The notes: a model not told the origin generated them from the sequence alone. DNA of 38,778 nt from Hirudo medicinalis (GCA_011800805.1 MPNW01000851.1:31238-70015), one strand, 5' to 3'; shown: positions 1-37,763, counted from the stretch's first letter. Made by a program: numbers and translations.

Positions 1-667
1 CCGAGCCTCAATAACTTCGGCCGAGCCACTTTTCTCCGTCCTCGAGCCGTTGGCACGAGCCGACGAAGCAGGGTCGAGAGATTACACTTCATTCGTCTCG
101 TGGATGAGATATCACACTTCAGTCTCCCTACTGGGATGTTTAGTCTTTATTTTGGATACTGACGAGTTCCACAAATTAAGGCCATTCTTTGACAGCAAAC
201 ATTCAACAAATTGTCTAAAAACAAAATCCTGAGAAAAAATTCAGATCGAGGAAAAAAACACCACGGAAAAGGAGAACATCGAAGCCATCGCTCGTGTGTG
301 CACGCCTCAAAACCAAATTTTCAAACAAATGCTTTCCTTTGCAATGTGCTGCCAAGCTGAATTGTTGAATCAATCAGTGAGAGTTTTGAAATGATGACAA
401 GATGAGAAAACATACAAAATTTAAAACTGAGAAATACTGAGCAAATTGCACATGAATAATACTACTAACTCAGGACTTCAAACTTATGCAGAAACAACAA
501 ATGTCTGGGTCGTACAAACAAACTTTTCACCATCTGACATTAACAATCAAATGACATTTTAACAGATAAGACAATTTACTGATAGAACAGAAAGGCTGCA
601 AAATACTGATTCTGAGAATTTAAAATGAATTTTGCATTTCAAAGATTGCTACAAAATTACTACACGG
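1..667. other. Left-edge non-coding segment
   Basis: AT-rich sequence with stops in all frames and no exon I could support. It lies downstream of the stop codon of the minus-strand gene at 668-1108, so at least part of it should be that gene's 3' UTR. The GC-rich first 90 bases could belong to a further transcript off the left edge, but nothing shows this. Confidence 0.5.
146..151 (-). terminator. Possible poly(A) signal of the small minus-strand gene
   Basis: The plus strand reads TTTATT, so the minus strand reads AATAAA, about 520 bases past the minus-strand stop at 668-670. I noticed no nearer AATAAA. The hexamer is common by chance in AT-rich DNA. Confidence 0.25.
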
Positions 668-1108
668 CTATTGTACACTGCAACACTTTATTTTGTTTCG
701 CCTCTTCGTTAGTGTCACTTCTTCTGCTGTCAAGGCATCCTCCATTTCCAATGTCCGCATCACCACTGGAAAACTTTCTTCCTGGATAGTATCGACATCC
801 TGGCACGTCAAGTCGGTGAACCTGGGTCCTGGGCTCCTGTCACCGATACCTCGTTCCAGATCCGGATCGACAACTTTTAAATTCTTAGCACCAAATGATG
901 AGTTTTGGATTATTAAGTCGGCTTTTCTGCTCAGCTCGCCATTTTCCGAAAATGGATTGTCTTGATCAAATTCACGATAGAAAAATCTGCATTAGAAAAT
1001 AATGTTCAAACATTGCGTGGTACATAAATCAGACGAATGCAATTAAAAACATCACACCTACCGGCGACCATTGTTTACCGTGGCCATTACTCTGAACGAG
1101 TTGTTCAT
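668..1108 (-). CDS. Two-exon small protein with C-terminal CaaX box, family unknown
   Basis: Exon 1 is 1108 down to 1062: ATG, 15 codons plus two bases, then a good donor (GTAGGTGTG on the minus strand). Exon 2 is 986 down to 668, after a TTCTAATGCAG acceptor. The join is phase 2 on both sides, and exon 2 is open for its full 319 bases to TAG. The spliced protein is about 121 residues. It opens MNNSFRVMATVNNGR, continues FFYREFDQDNPFSE, has an acidic C-terminal half (DVDTIQEESF, LEMEDALTAEEV), and ends KRRNKIKCCSVQ. A basic stretch followed by CSVQ is a classic CaaX prenylation signal, and a terminal Gln usually favours farnesyl. The preceding Cys could be palmitoylated. A peripheral membrane protein is therefore inferred. 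There is no membrane segment or obvious coiled coil. The tail resembles paralemmin tails, but I do not claim that family. The gene is divergent from the CHD gene. Confidence 0.75.
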
Positions 1109-2254
1109 ACTTTTGACAACTCAAAATGAGTGAACTTTTAAGGGATAAAGAAGACTTTCTTTATCACAAAAAAAAAAAACTGGCAAACAATTCCTCACGA
1201 GTCCATTTTAGAATGGCAGATTCGGCTTTAATGGAAACGCGAAATTCAAAGCGATCGCAAGGAGGCCGCAAAACTTTGGTGTTACCAATAATCAAGTTTT
1301 AAAGACTTAAAAAAATTCGAGTATTTTCAAAGGTTTCTTAAAATTCAGTTTATTGAGGATAGTAATTATTTTAAAGCAGATGTGATTGAAAGTAGAGATT
1401 GACTTGATTGTTAAAATTTACAGTTGTCTTAATTGTGCATAAATATAATTTAATAAAATAAAATTATAAAATACGCAGACGAGTAGACAATGAAGTAAAA
1501 ATTGTATTAACAAAGAAAGCTATTTTCAGTCTGCAAAGTCAAAGGAAAAAACTAAAAAAAAAATTCATTCGATCACGCTCATATTATTTATTATTTTTAT
1601 ACAATTTAAACTCGCAAATAATGACATATATCGAAAATCAATCGATAATATATAGTTAGCACTAGTTTTATTAATCAATATGCTAATGGTAAATGATTAA
1701 ACAACGCTGACCGCCATATTATTTGGCATTTTATTAGCCAATAGCCAATAACCACACAGAAAATTAGGTCAAACAGTCACTGTAACAAGCTCAGCCATTG
1801 GACGGCCACTTTACAACCATGATGTTGAGTGCACGATCAGAACTCTCTTCGATCATCAATAAATTTTGAATGCAATTAGAGTATAGCGTATTGCCGTAAT
1901 TTCGTAGCTTTTGATTACTCGTAATTCAAGTTAATTTTTACCTTTTTTGGATTTCGCCATATTGTCTTGTGAAAAGCCATTGGATGCCAGTTCCGCACTG
2001 GCCAATCGGTGTGAGTGTTACATTCTTCATAATGTACTGAATACTGATAGTGTGTATCGAATTATCCAAAATGGATGTTTTTCTATTTTACTTGCCGATA
2101 GAGTGATTGCTTTGTATATTCCTATTTGTAAAGGCGTTTCGGCCTAGGAAATGGTTAATTATTTATTTTGGTTTGTGCGGCAGACATTATATCGCTCGAA
2201 GTTTTTCATTGTATTTTTTCAAGACCGCGAATATTTCTAAAGCTTTGACGATTT
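1109..2254. promoter_or_regulatory. Divergent promoter / 5' spacer between the small gene and the CHD gene
   Basis: No coding exon was found. The two start codons point away from each other, so both promoters must lie here. Visible motifs are two CCAAT boxes (1738-1742 and 1745-1749), an inverted CCAAT (CCATTGG, 1795-1801), and two copies of GCCATATT (1713-1720 and 1956-1963) that fit the YY1/Pho consensus GCCATNTT. There is no convincing TATA box. Roles are inferred from motif match and position only. Confidence 0.4.
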
Positions 2255-2294
2255 ATTGCTACTTATTTTTACTCTTGAATTTCTTGCCTTGCAG
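2255..2294 (+). other. Predicted 3' splice site of a 5'-UTR intron
   Basis: A pyrimidine-rich tract ends in CCTTGCAG at 2287-2294, 73 bases before the CHD start codon. An in-frame TAA at 2323-2325 blocks any upstream coding extension, so an exon beginning at 2295 would be 5' UTR followed by the start. The matching upstream donor was not identified. Confidence 0.45.
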
Positions 2295-2311
2295 TTTCAA
2301 CGATCTTAGGC

Positions 2312-2367
2312 ATGCTGTTAGGTAAAGCGAATCTGAATACTATCGATGGTTGAAAAAAGACAACGGA

Positions 2368-2390
<23 letters not shown>
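2312..2390 (+). promoter_or_regulatory. Two short upstream ORFs around the CHD start codon
   Basis: An ATG at 2312 opens 13 codons ending in TGA at 2351-2353. A second ATG at 2346 opens 14 codons ending in TAG at 2388-2390, so it runs past the main ATG at 2368 in a different frame. Both would be in the mRNA if the exon starts at 2295. They could lower or regulate initiation at 2368. Confidence 0.45.
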
Positions 2391-28969
<26,579 letters not shown>

Positions 28970-30492
28970 TCGGCGGATCGGCGTAGTTCTCTTAGTAGAT
29001 CCTTGTTTTGACATTTCGATATCTTCGATGTGTTTTAGGATCGCAAATTCATTTATCCGTGCGGACTCTCGTTCCTCTACGTGTTATTCTCGTGCGCTGA
29101 CGTCTGCCTCGTCCGCCATGTTTTTTTTTGGCGATAGGTCAGAAAAAGAGGAATGACGCTTACGGAACTCTTTTGGGAAGATGATCACTTTTAAGTATTA
29201 TTGCGCTCTCAGTGTTTTGTATTTCAACCAATTTTTTACTCAAAAAGGATTTTTTCCACGCTCGAATTGGTCGCGTCGTCGATATTTGTTGCGCAGAACT
29301 TCCAAGAACGACGTTTGTAATCTTTATTATCTGCCCCAATTTCTGACGACTGGCTGAGCATCTAACCCGCGGTCATCCGCCACGGTCCGTGGTGCGGCGT
29401 CGGGGAAGGGCGTTGGTGGCGTTTCCCTTTCTTTTCTTTTCTTTTTTTACAATGGTTTTTCATTTCCCTGTTTCTTCTTCGTATTCAATTAATTTTTGTT
29501 TTTCATATTTTGAATTCATGAGAAGTTCACACGTGCATGGGAGGTCTGTTGTTGTTGTGCTGTTGTTATGATGTTCATTGTCGTCTGCTTAGGGACGTCC
29601 GTTCGAGTCGCGATCGACTGTAACTGTTCGTTTAGCGCTATAGATGGCGGGAATGTATCTCCCTCGTGGCTGTGTTAGACATCTCCGACCACCCCTCACT
29701 ACCCTGTTTCCTATTGATTTCTGTCCTGTCTCGTGTTCGCTCGTCGGCGTCACCGACGACCGCTGGCGTCTGGCGACTCTGCGTGGTGCGTCGGCGCGTC
29801 TTCCAAGAAAATACTCTGTTGTTGACTATGCAGTTGGTTGGTGAGCAGTAGTAGCGATGAAGACTTCTGTCAAGTTACAAATCTCATCCTAGTTTTTTTC
29901 TTCCTCTCGTCGTCATCATTCATCGTCGTCGTCGTCATCATTCTCATCGTCGTCGTCGTCGTCGTCAGCGTCACCCTTCGTTGTCCTTAGAATGTCCGTG
30001 TGTTGCTGAAGCTACTGGATTCGTGTACATAGGAAATACCAAGTGGTACTCCGCTTTGCCTGACGAAGGCCCAGCCGTCGTCAAAAATCTGTAGGCGTCC
30101 ACATCTCTTCTCACGTCGTGATGCAGGGAGGCTGGTGACAGTAGACCTTGATGTGAATTGGTGAATGAATGGATGAATGAATGAGAGGATGGATGAATGG
30201 ATGCAGATGTCTGAGCAAGAAGAAGATGGAGGAGTGAGTGGTGATAGTCTCAGCCGTGATGCGAGGACGATATACAGATTGTTACTGATGGGGTGATTCC
30301 TGAGCTCTTTTGAGCCTCTTGGAATGAAATTGAATTTGATTTTCGTTTTGATTTTTTTCCTTTTCTTTCTTTCTTGATTTCTTTCAAACTTCTCTCCATC
30401 TGTTCGAGTCATCATGAATCAATTCACTTGTAGCTTGCAGAGTGTACGAGTAACTTATTGCGTGTCGTCCTTCTATTGGTCTTGAGTGGCTG

Positions 30493-30600
30493 ACGATGAT
30501 GACAATGATGCTGGTGATGGCGACGATGATGAATTATGATATTGTATTGATGTCGTCGTTGATGATGATGATGGTGATGGTGATGTCGATGATGATGCTG
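30493..30600. repeat. Interrupted GAT microsatellite
   Basis: GAT with GGT, GTC and ATT interruptions in the tail-to-tail spacer. Confidence 0.8.
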
Positions 30601-30690
30601 AAGCTTTTTTGTTGTGCGCATTGAAACTCATGAGACGTTCATCTCTACACGGACATGATAGTCAGCCAGTGTATCTCGTTATCATGTATA

Positions 30691-30696
30691 AATAAA
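30691..30696 (+). terminator. kis: Candidate poly(A) signal of the CHD gene
   Basis: AATAAA in TATAAATAAACAC, about 1.7 kb past the stop. It is the first plus-strand AATAAA I noticed after 28969. Without RNA evidence, use of a nearer variant signal cannot be excluded. Confidence 0.35.
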
Positions 30697-31510
30697 CACA
30701 AGCACTTTCATCTCATTCTTCTCTCTATCGCCAACCCCGTCCTGATAATGATACCGATGGTTGGTGATGATGATAGTCGATGATCACAAGTGGTCGTGTT
30801 GGTGGCGATGCAAGAGTAAGAGTCAGTAACTGGGTCAGGTGGTATAAAGCAGGTATTTAGTAGGTCAGGTTAATTTACTTTTGTTAGCCAGCCGTTCGCG
30901 TGGGTTGAGTCATTTAAGCTCAGTTGGTTTTTTTTTTTTTTAGAACGGATTGGATCTGAAGATATTTTTATGGTTATGGCTTAAAATAGGGATGTGTAAG
31001 TCCTGCCCTTGGTGTGACTAACCGCCATTTGTATTCGTTTATGATAGTCAGTTGGAAATTATCATCATCATGTCGGACATTTGGTGGCTCAGATGATCAG
31101 AGTTTGTGTCTGAGGCTACCTGAGTTTAAAGGTCAGTGCGTGTTATAAGACATCTGTGAGAACATAACTCATCGCTATATCTTAGAGAATGAGGCCCAAA
31201 GGCAGAGATAAAAAACTTGTTTTGGTGTGTGGTTGGTGTGCCTCAGAGGCAGGAGGGGTCAAGACAAATTGATTTTTGTACGTCAATAACCACAATGCAA
31301 GTGAGCGAAGGTGATTATGCTAGCAGTAAGAAATTATTTTTTTATTCTGTTAGGATTACAGATTACAATTCGTGGAATATAAATTTAGATGTCGTTTCGC
31401 GAAAAGAACCAAGAAGAAAACTTCTAATAGCAGTGTTTTTTTAGTGACATCCAGTTGTTTTTGTTTGTCCCAAGCGAATGCTTACCGCTTAAACATTGAT
31501 ATTTGAAAGC

Positions 31511-31516
31511 TTTATT
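31511..31516 (-). terminator. Candidate poly(A) signal of the minus-strand gene
   Basis: Plus strand TTTATT, minus strand AATAAA, about 350 bases past the minus-strand stop at 31864-31866. A second AATAAA on the minus strand lies at 31528-31533. Confidence 0.4.
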
Positions 31517-31542
31517 TAGCAGTAATTTTTATTTTCTGTGTT

Positions 31543-31549
<7 letters not shown>

Positions 31550-31577
<28 letters not shown>
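31550..31577. repeat. (TG)n dinucleotide repeat
   Basis: About 13 TG units, just downstream of the stop codon of the minus-strand gene. Confidence 0.9.
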
Positions 31578-31863
31578 TGGATCTCACGAAAACCACTTTT
31601 AACCACGTAACTTTTTTGTTTTGTTTTTCAAGGCGCTCGGATTTTGACTCTGACATTTCTCAGGCATTCTAGCTGTAGCACGGAGATGGTTAGAATCTTT
31701 TTTCATAGAGGTGGAAAAGTGAACTGCTCGCTTCTTTATGTGGATTCCTGAAATAATTTCCAGCCACGATGTTCATCTTTCCAGGTATTTTCGTGAATCG
31801 CATGTTCTTTATTGGGAATATTTTCTTATGCGCAATAGCACACGGGCGTGCTTTTTTGTTTGT

Positions 31864-34800
31864 TTAAACGACACTGCGCTGTTTATTTCGCCGCGGCCTC
31901 CTGGGAGTGAGCCGGAGTGCCGAAAAGTTTTCCAGGTCCGAGTCTTCGCTGGAACTGGAACTACTCTGGAATGAGGCGCACTCCTTGAGGTAGTGACGCC
32001 TGTGGTGTAAAATCACGGAATCTTTTGGCAGAGGCAAAGTTTTGTGAAACAATGGCGAATCTGGAGAGTTGAAGCTGTCCTGTTTCGAGAGAGAATGCTG
32101 GAGTTTTTTCGCCGACGACTGGCTTGCCGCTGCTGCTGCTGGCGGAGACATCAATTCGATTGCTTCTACATCGGGATCCTTCGAGTATTTGGCTGGCGTC
32201 TGGTCGACGTTCGTCGGAGTTTTAGCATCGCTTTCAGTTACGGGTTTGGCCGTTGGGTCAGCTTGGTGCTGGAGGCAGAAGGCAGCGAAGGACGATTCTC
32301 CCAGTGACAAGCTGCTACTACTACCACTGATGCTCAGCTCGCTCGACTGCAACGGTTTCTTGAAATCAAACGGTGGCTGTTCAGCTTGAGGCGATTGTAG
32401 GTCCGAAAAACTAAAATTGTCATTAAGAAAATCTTCGCACAAGTTTGCTAACTTATTCGATGGAAGCTGTTGTTCGTACGGCGGATCTTTTGCCTTGGCA
32501 ATCTCCGAGGGAGTGGCTGATGTTGCTTCACTCAGATCTGGAAACGTGAAATAACTCAGAGACTTTGGCTTGAGCGGTTTCTGTTTCTGGAACTCCTTCG
32601 GAGTGGCACTTTTGGCGTCTCCCTCGATCGGCAATGCAAGTCGGTTGAGGCTCATTGAATCTGATTTTGTCCTTCTGGCTCTGCTTTTGTCAGACGGAGT
32701 AGCTTGAATTTGAGGGTGGTGAGGACCAGACGCAGATGGGATGTCTGTGGCTTCCCCCGTTGAAACGTTTTGCTTATCTTCAGACCTAAAAAGCTCAGAC
32801 TCGGGTATTGTCACGCACGATATGTATTTGTCGGCCTTACTGGAATTGGATGATTCCATACCAGGATCGGACGACCTTTGGCTTCTAGCATCCTCCTGTT
32901 TCCATTCGCTCGTTTGCAACTCTTTCCTGATCATTCTTGGAGACGTGGAATTGGAAGGCAGGAAATGAAGCCTGGAAGTGTGTAATTTGGACTCCGCATC
33001 GTTGGATATCTGCGATGTTCTCTCCATGTTGCTATCGTTGGTCTTATCGTTTGAAAAGTTCTCAGGCGATGGAGGCACTACGATTTCTCGTTCAGGCACG
33101 CTTAGGGTCAATTGTCTCACTGATATGCACGTGGTAGGTGTCTGAGATTGGACAGCTTTTTTATTGGGGTCAAATGGCCTTTGATTTGGGGGCGTCGAAA
33201 GTTCAAAATTGAGGCCTTTCGGTAATCCAAGTTTTGCGTTTCCTTCCTGATGTCTCCTTTTGTTGACCGGCAATTCCTGACTCCTGGACTTCGTTGAACC
33301 AGATTTGTTAATGTGTTCTCTGGGTTTCGGCACTGTCTCTTGGCTTGAATCGATAGATTCGTGTGACCGACTGAGGGTAGTTCGGTGGGTCGCTGCCCCT
33401 TGAACTGCTGCCTCTCTCAGTTCAACTCTCTGGGGTCTCAGCCTTTCCATCAATTCGACGTGTTCGTCCAATTCTTTCTGGGTTTTACCTTTGGCAACGA
33501 CTTTGGAAGGATAAGGATCTTGGTATTCTTCGTATTTCTTCCAGTTCGTCTCCACTTTTCTGGTTTCTTTGGCGGCATTTGCTCTTCCGAATAGACTGTT
33601 TTCTTTCGACCATGGACCAGAATAGAGACTCAGAAATTGGTTGAGCTGCTTGGGATCAGCAGACATGTCGTTTGCTTCGCATTGCGCCTTCCTAGCCGCA
33701 TGATCCGGAAAGTTTCCTTCCTGAGTTCCGTAGTGACTCACTGGATCGGAATATCGAAAACTGGAATCCGAAGCACGATTTCTTGGGACTCCTGCGTCAT
33801 GGAAGGACTGATCTCTTGAAATCGAATCCATGGGTTTAGAATTTGATCTCTTCAGAGGAAGACATTTTTTTGGATCAAATACGCCCACCAGGTGTGGCGG
33901 TACGACCTGGGCGATTTTGCCGTAGACGGGTCTTTTGAAAACCGAAAAGGAAGATGGAGCTGTGTGACTCTTCCACGTGTTTCCGGGACTCGAGAACATT
34001 TCTACTGATTGTGTGGCATCTTCGAATTGTTCACCCTGGTCGGGGAGTGAATCGTTGTCGTAGAAACTCCTGCGATTTCTTGCATTAGAATCAGGTCGCT
34101 CCTTTTTGTGTCTCAGGAATACTCCCCCAGGTGCTACATCCGGGCTGCATCCCCGACCGCTGCTTTCTCGGCTTCCGTCGCTGTCTAACCGGACTCCGGA
34201 CCTACATAGTGGCCTTTGGTCTACTTGGCTGTTCTGGACTTCAAAGCTCTGATTCTGAAATTGTTTCTGAAGGAAAGGGTAAGCTACTTTTGAGACGATC
34301 GATGGATTGGCGAGCGAGGGTGGTGACTGAACGCCAGGAATCGAATCGGTTAGCGATGATGAACGAGTTTTATTTCCGTCACTAATGTTGCAAGGCGACG
34401 GATAACGTGGACAGTTGCCTACTTGAAGTGGAAAACCTGTTCTTTTGTGATGAATGGGTGATCTGCTGGGGTACCTGGAGATCTGAGGTTGGAGCTCGAA
34501 ACGATTGCTATCCTGCCAGAGGGTCGTTGCCGGGTCCGTCCATTGCCGCGGAGCGTGTCGATAGTCCTCGGTTCTTTCCATCGCCTGCCTGTAATAAGAT
34601 TCAGCTCTTAAAGAAGTAATTCAACCAGGAATGCAGCTAAGCCGACAAAATTCAGGCGCTCGCCGAACGGAAGAAAAATAAAATAAAATAACGAGAAAAA
34701 GGCGAAATAAAACATGGGAACGCGCTCACGATATCTTATCTCTTAAGAGTAGCGTTGGATTGCTTCCAGCCGTTTTAACCCTGCTGCTTTCCGGAAAGAA

Positions 34801-35983
34801 ATATGCGCCAATCACTCGCGGAAAGGTGGTATGTGGATGATGGAAAGGATGGAACTACTGCGCACAAAAATCCGAGACTCCCGCTGCCAACGTCGGTGAG
34901 GGCGGATGAAGGATTTCCATTGAAATTATTTTTTTAATGGATTCATGAGTAAGGCGTGCATGACGCTGACGTGGCGGAGTGGTACCGCCGGTTTAAAAAG
35001 TTTCTCAAATCTTTAAGAAGTTCAAACGTCTCGGATCCAAAAGAACCCTAATTATTTTCCTGACTCTGGCAGATGCAATTAGCGGAGTACATAGTCTTTT
35101 TCAAAACCTCCATTTTCCCCGAGGGAGATAACTACAATGCTCATCAGCGAGCAGAGAAATTGCTCGTCTCCCAATGTCGGGAAGATCGATTATGGACTTA
35201 TCAGATTAATTAGATTATTATTTGCACGCCCTCAATTCGTAGTAACTTACTGATTGGACGTTCTGCTTTCACTTGATGACTTCAAGCCCTCGTTGGGGGG
35301 TGGAGAGCTGAGGACTGAGGCGTGAAGGCGGTTGAAAGAGGTGTCCGATTCAACAGAGGCACGATTCAAATGTTTCGACGGAGGGGCCGATTGGAGGGGT
35401 TCGTTGCTGTGCCTCCTGCAGACCTCGCTGTGGAGCTTAGGGAGCGAGTTCACGCCCTGAATTGGAATCTGATCGCAGTAGTTCGCCGACGTGTCTGCTT
35501 CATTTCTTTGATTCCGGTTTATTTGAGGATGATCAGCTTGCATCGTGAAGTGATTCGTGGATAGCGGTTGAGTTGAACTCGATCGTTCTGTGTTTGCTCT
35601 TTTCAAGGGGCGCGGTGACCTCGGTGCTCGGGCTGACGTGACCTCCGCTTGAAAATTTACAGGAGAGGGTCTGAACTCTCCTGAATGAAGGGGGCTCAGA
35701 CTGGTGACCGCAAGTCGTCTTTCAGTCCTGGGGCTGTTCAGGGAGGGACTCCTCATAACTTGTCGTCGCTGCTGTTGCGGTGTCGTTGCTAGTCGTCTGT
35801 AGACTTGCTGCTCCTGTGGGGAATGATGAAGTAGGGCCGTGGAAGATTGCGCGTGGGGGAATGGCGAACCACGGTCCTGAAGTGAGGGCGGATGGGTTGG
35901 TTGGCTGGAGAAAGGAATTGCTTTATTGACGTCTCGTTCGTCGTCTTTCGAGTGATCCCTTTTAATGAAGCGTTTTTTGGTGC
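31864..35983 (-). CDS. Large disordered protein with C-terminal PDZ ligand (3' exons)
   Basis: Two exons are well supported. The upstream one is 35983 down to 35251 (in phase 1 after ATTAG, out phase 2 at CA|GTAAGT). The 3' exon is 34588 down to 31864 (after TTATTACAG), open for 2,725 bases to TAA. Together they code about 1,150 residues without a folded domain I can name. Composition is Ser, Pro, Gln, Lys and Arg. One section (KYEEYQDPYPSKVV, KELDEHVELMERLRPQ) looks helical and charged. The protein ends RRPRRNKQRSVV; S-x-V at the C-terminus is a class I PDZ ligand, and a basic tail precedes it. A cytoplasmic scaffold tied to a PDZ protein is inferred. The family was not recognised. No start codon can be assigned because 5' exons lie upstream. 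Confidence 0.78.
34589..35250 (-). other. Intron of the minus-strand gene
   Basis: 662 bases bounded by GTAAGT and TTATTACAG on the minus strand. No repeats or other features recognised. Confidence 0.75.
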
Positions 35984-36429
35984 CTAATTTTTGCCGGGAA
36001 TATTAAATTAATTACGTTTAAATTGGGCTGTTAAGTGTTTAAGTGGTCTAGTGGAACAACGAAGCGATAAAGACTTCAGTTTCGAGACACAATCGCAAAC
36101 GTGCAGAAGCATTTTGAAGCGACACCAGGTCTCTCTCAGGTTGAATAAATATTTAGCAGAATGTATCCGACTAATTACAAATTATAATTTATTTAACCAA
36201 ATCAACCAATTATCTTTCGAAATGTTGGATAGAAGAAGACGAAGAAGAAGAAGAAGAAGCAAGTTCATTTACAATCCACAAGATCACCTATTCTTATGTT
36301 ACGTAACAACAAGACCGAACACCTTATCATCGGTATAATAATAATAATATTATTCCGTTGGTCTTCTTAACATACTTGGAGCAAGTATTGCTGTTCTTTT
36401 GAGGTCGAGAAAATAAATGGTTTTAAAAT

Positions 36430-36507
36430 AACAACGATAATAATAATAATAAAAACAAACATAATAATAACAATAATAACAATAATAATAATAATAATAA
36501 TAATAAC

Positions 36508-36542
<35 letters not shown>

Positions 36543-36585
36543 CAATAATAATAATAAAAACAAACATAATAATAACAATAATAAC

Positions 36586-36617
<32 letters not shown>

Positions 36618-36630
36618 TAATAATAATAAA
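36430..36630. repeat. (AAT)n microsatellite
   Basis: AAT with AAC interruptions. The block AATAAAAACAAACATAATAA occurs twice, about 105 bases apart, suggesting a local duplication. Confidence 0.9.
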
Positions 36631-37388
36631 CACTTATAGATGAGTAGGTCTTTGAGAAATTCCCTTTTATGGATCGAATGTGGATTCGAAAGGTGAGCAC
36701 AGATAAATTGCAATTTATAATTAATATACAAATATAAAACAGACCACAGTAATTACGTAAGCTTAAAATTGTTTAAGATCCTCACTAAATATTAACTAAG
36801 ATAAGTGAAGCTTATTTTTCAGACATTTTCATTAGCATCAAATTCACTGCAGCAATGCATCTCCTACAATTGCGAGACGATCAAAAACAAAGTAATCGCC
36901 TATTAAAAACGCTTCGAATGCTTAGTCGTTGATTGTAAACTTTCAGTAATGGGTGCCAATTGGCACCAATTATAAGCACACGAACCTTGAGACTTTCCAG
37001 CGTGCATAACTTCAGCCGAAGACGAGATCGATAGGAAGTCCTTTGCAGTTCCAGAACGCCGAGTCTTTCCTTTCCATACTTCAAGAGCTCACTTTTCCAG
37101 TGGATTAACTTTCTCCATGACGATCGGGAAAAAGAGTGAACTATCGAAATTTAAAAAAAAAATTATTTCTGCTATTTTTCGTTTTTGTTTTCTCAATGAG
37201 AGACTTCTTATAAAAATCAGGAGAGGATGGATGAGATGATGTAAGTTTTTATACCATCACATCCCTCCTGCTCGCTCGCTCGCTCGCTTATTCCTCTCTT
37301 CAACTCTCGCCTTTCAACTTCTTATCTCTCTGTTTTCTTTTCCAGCCTTCGAATCTCCTCTCGTTGTGCCTGGAAAACTTAGCAGTAC

Positions 37389-37494
37389 TTAGGCGATAAA
37401 CGAACGCATGCATCCAGTTGTCCGCTTGTACGTCAGTGTACCTACTGCTTAGTACAAAAGAGAACACGTTGTGGCTCTGCTCCACGTAAAGCAT
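37389..37494 (-). CDS. Candidate exon: PH-domain-like C-terminal half
   Basis: The minus strand reads MLYVEQSHNVFSFVLS, SRYTDVQADNWMHAFVYRL, then a donor A|GTACTG in phase 1, which joins in frame to the exon beginning 35983 (RL/S/TKKRFIKRD). The pattern F.F.L....(T)...A...W...(F/L) fits the last strands and C-terminal helix of PH domains, whose Trp is the most conserved residue. The acceptor (GTAAG, 37495) is weak. Treat as a possibility only. Confidence 0.35.
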
Positions 37495-37578
37495 CTTACC
37501 TTTTCCTCATAAAATGTATTCCTTTCTGATCTCTCACAGTTTCTCATCATCTTATCCCTTCTCCTTTAATCATCTCAC

Positions 37579-37665
37579 CTGTTTCCGTGAAATCTGCTCA
37601 AAGGAGTGCCGAGGAGTGCACAGAAGTCTTACAGTTGCAGACCACTGAAGCAACAGCTCCGCATA
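37579..37665 (-). CDS. Candidate short exon upstream of the PH-like segment
   Basis: After GCATCGTTGCAG the minus strand is open for 29 codons ([15 protein letters not shown], then [11 protein letters not shown]) and meets a good donor (CAG|GTGAGA) in phase 0. It would splice to 37494 across an 84-base intron. Support is splice signals and an open frame only. Confidence 0.25.
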
Positions 37666-37763
37666 CTGCAACGATGCGCCATGTCTACGACTGCTACAAC
37701 ATTGCAATTGTCGTCGCCATGGTGATATTTGACATGACAGTTTAAACACAGACGAAGGAAGTT

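Larger units (their letters stand above)
28970..31863. other. Tail-to-tail intergenic region and 3' UTRs
   Basis: No coding exon supported on either strand. It holds the CHD 3' UTR from the left and that of the minus-strand gene from the right. Low-complexity tracts: GTC/ATC (29906-29968), GAT (30493-30600) and TG (31550-31577). A tRNA-like stretch is noted at 31083-31134. Confidence 0.6.

Noticed and set aside
50..232. 60-codon plus-strand open frame at the left edge
   Set aside because: No splice signals, no recognisable protein pattern, and length expected by chance.
693..965. 90-codon plus-strand open frame
   Set aside because: It is the antisense shadow of exon 2 of the minus-strand CaaX gene, which has matching splice sites and a coherent protein.
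2350..2367. TTG at 2350 as the CHD start
   Set aside because: The first ATG in frame after the stop at 2323 is 2368, and there is no reason to invoke a non-ATG start in an animal gene.
36350..36731. Poly-Tyr, poly-Ile and poly-Leu frames on the minus strand
   Set aside because: They are translations of an AAT microsatellite in three frames.
36986..37140. Minus-strand candidate exon (KSELLKYGKERLGVLEL)
   Set aside because: The acceptor and open frame look acceptable, but the donor GTTCGT is phase 0, which cannot join the exon at 35983 (needs phase 1), and the PH-like exon joins that exon directly.
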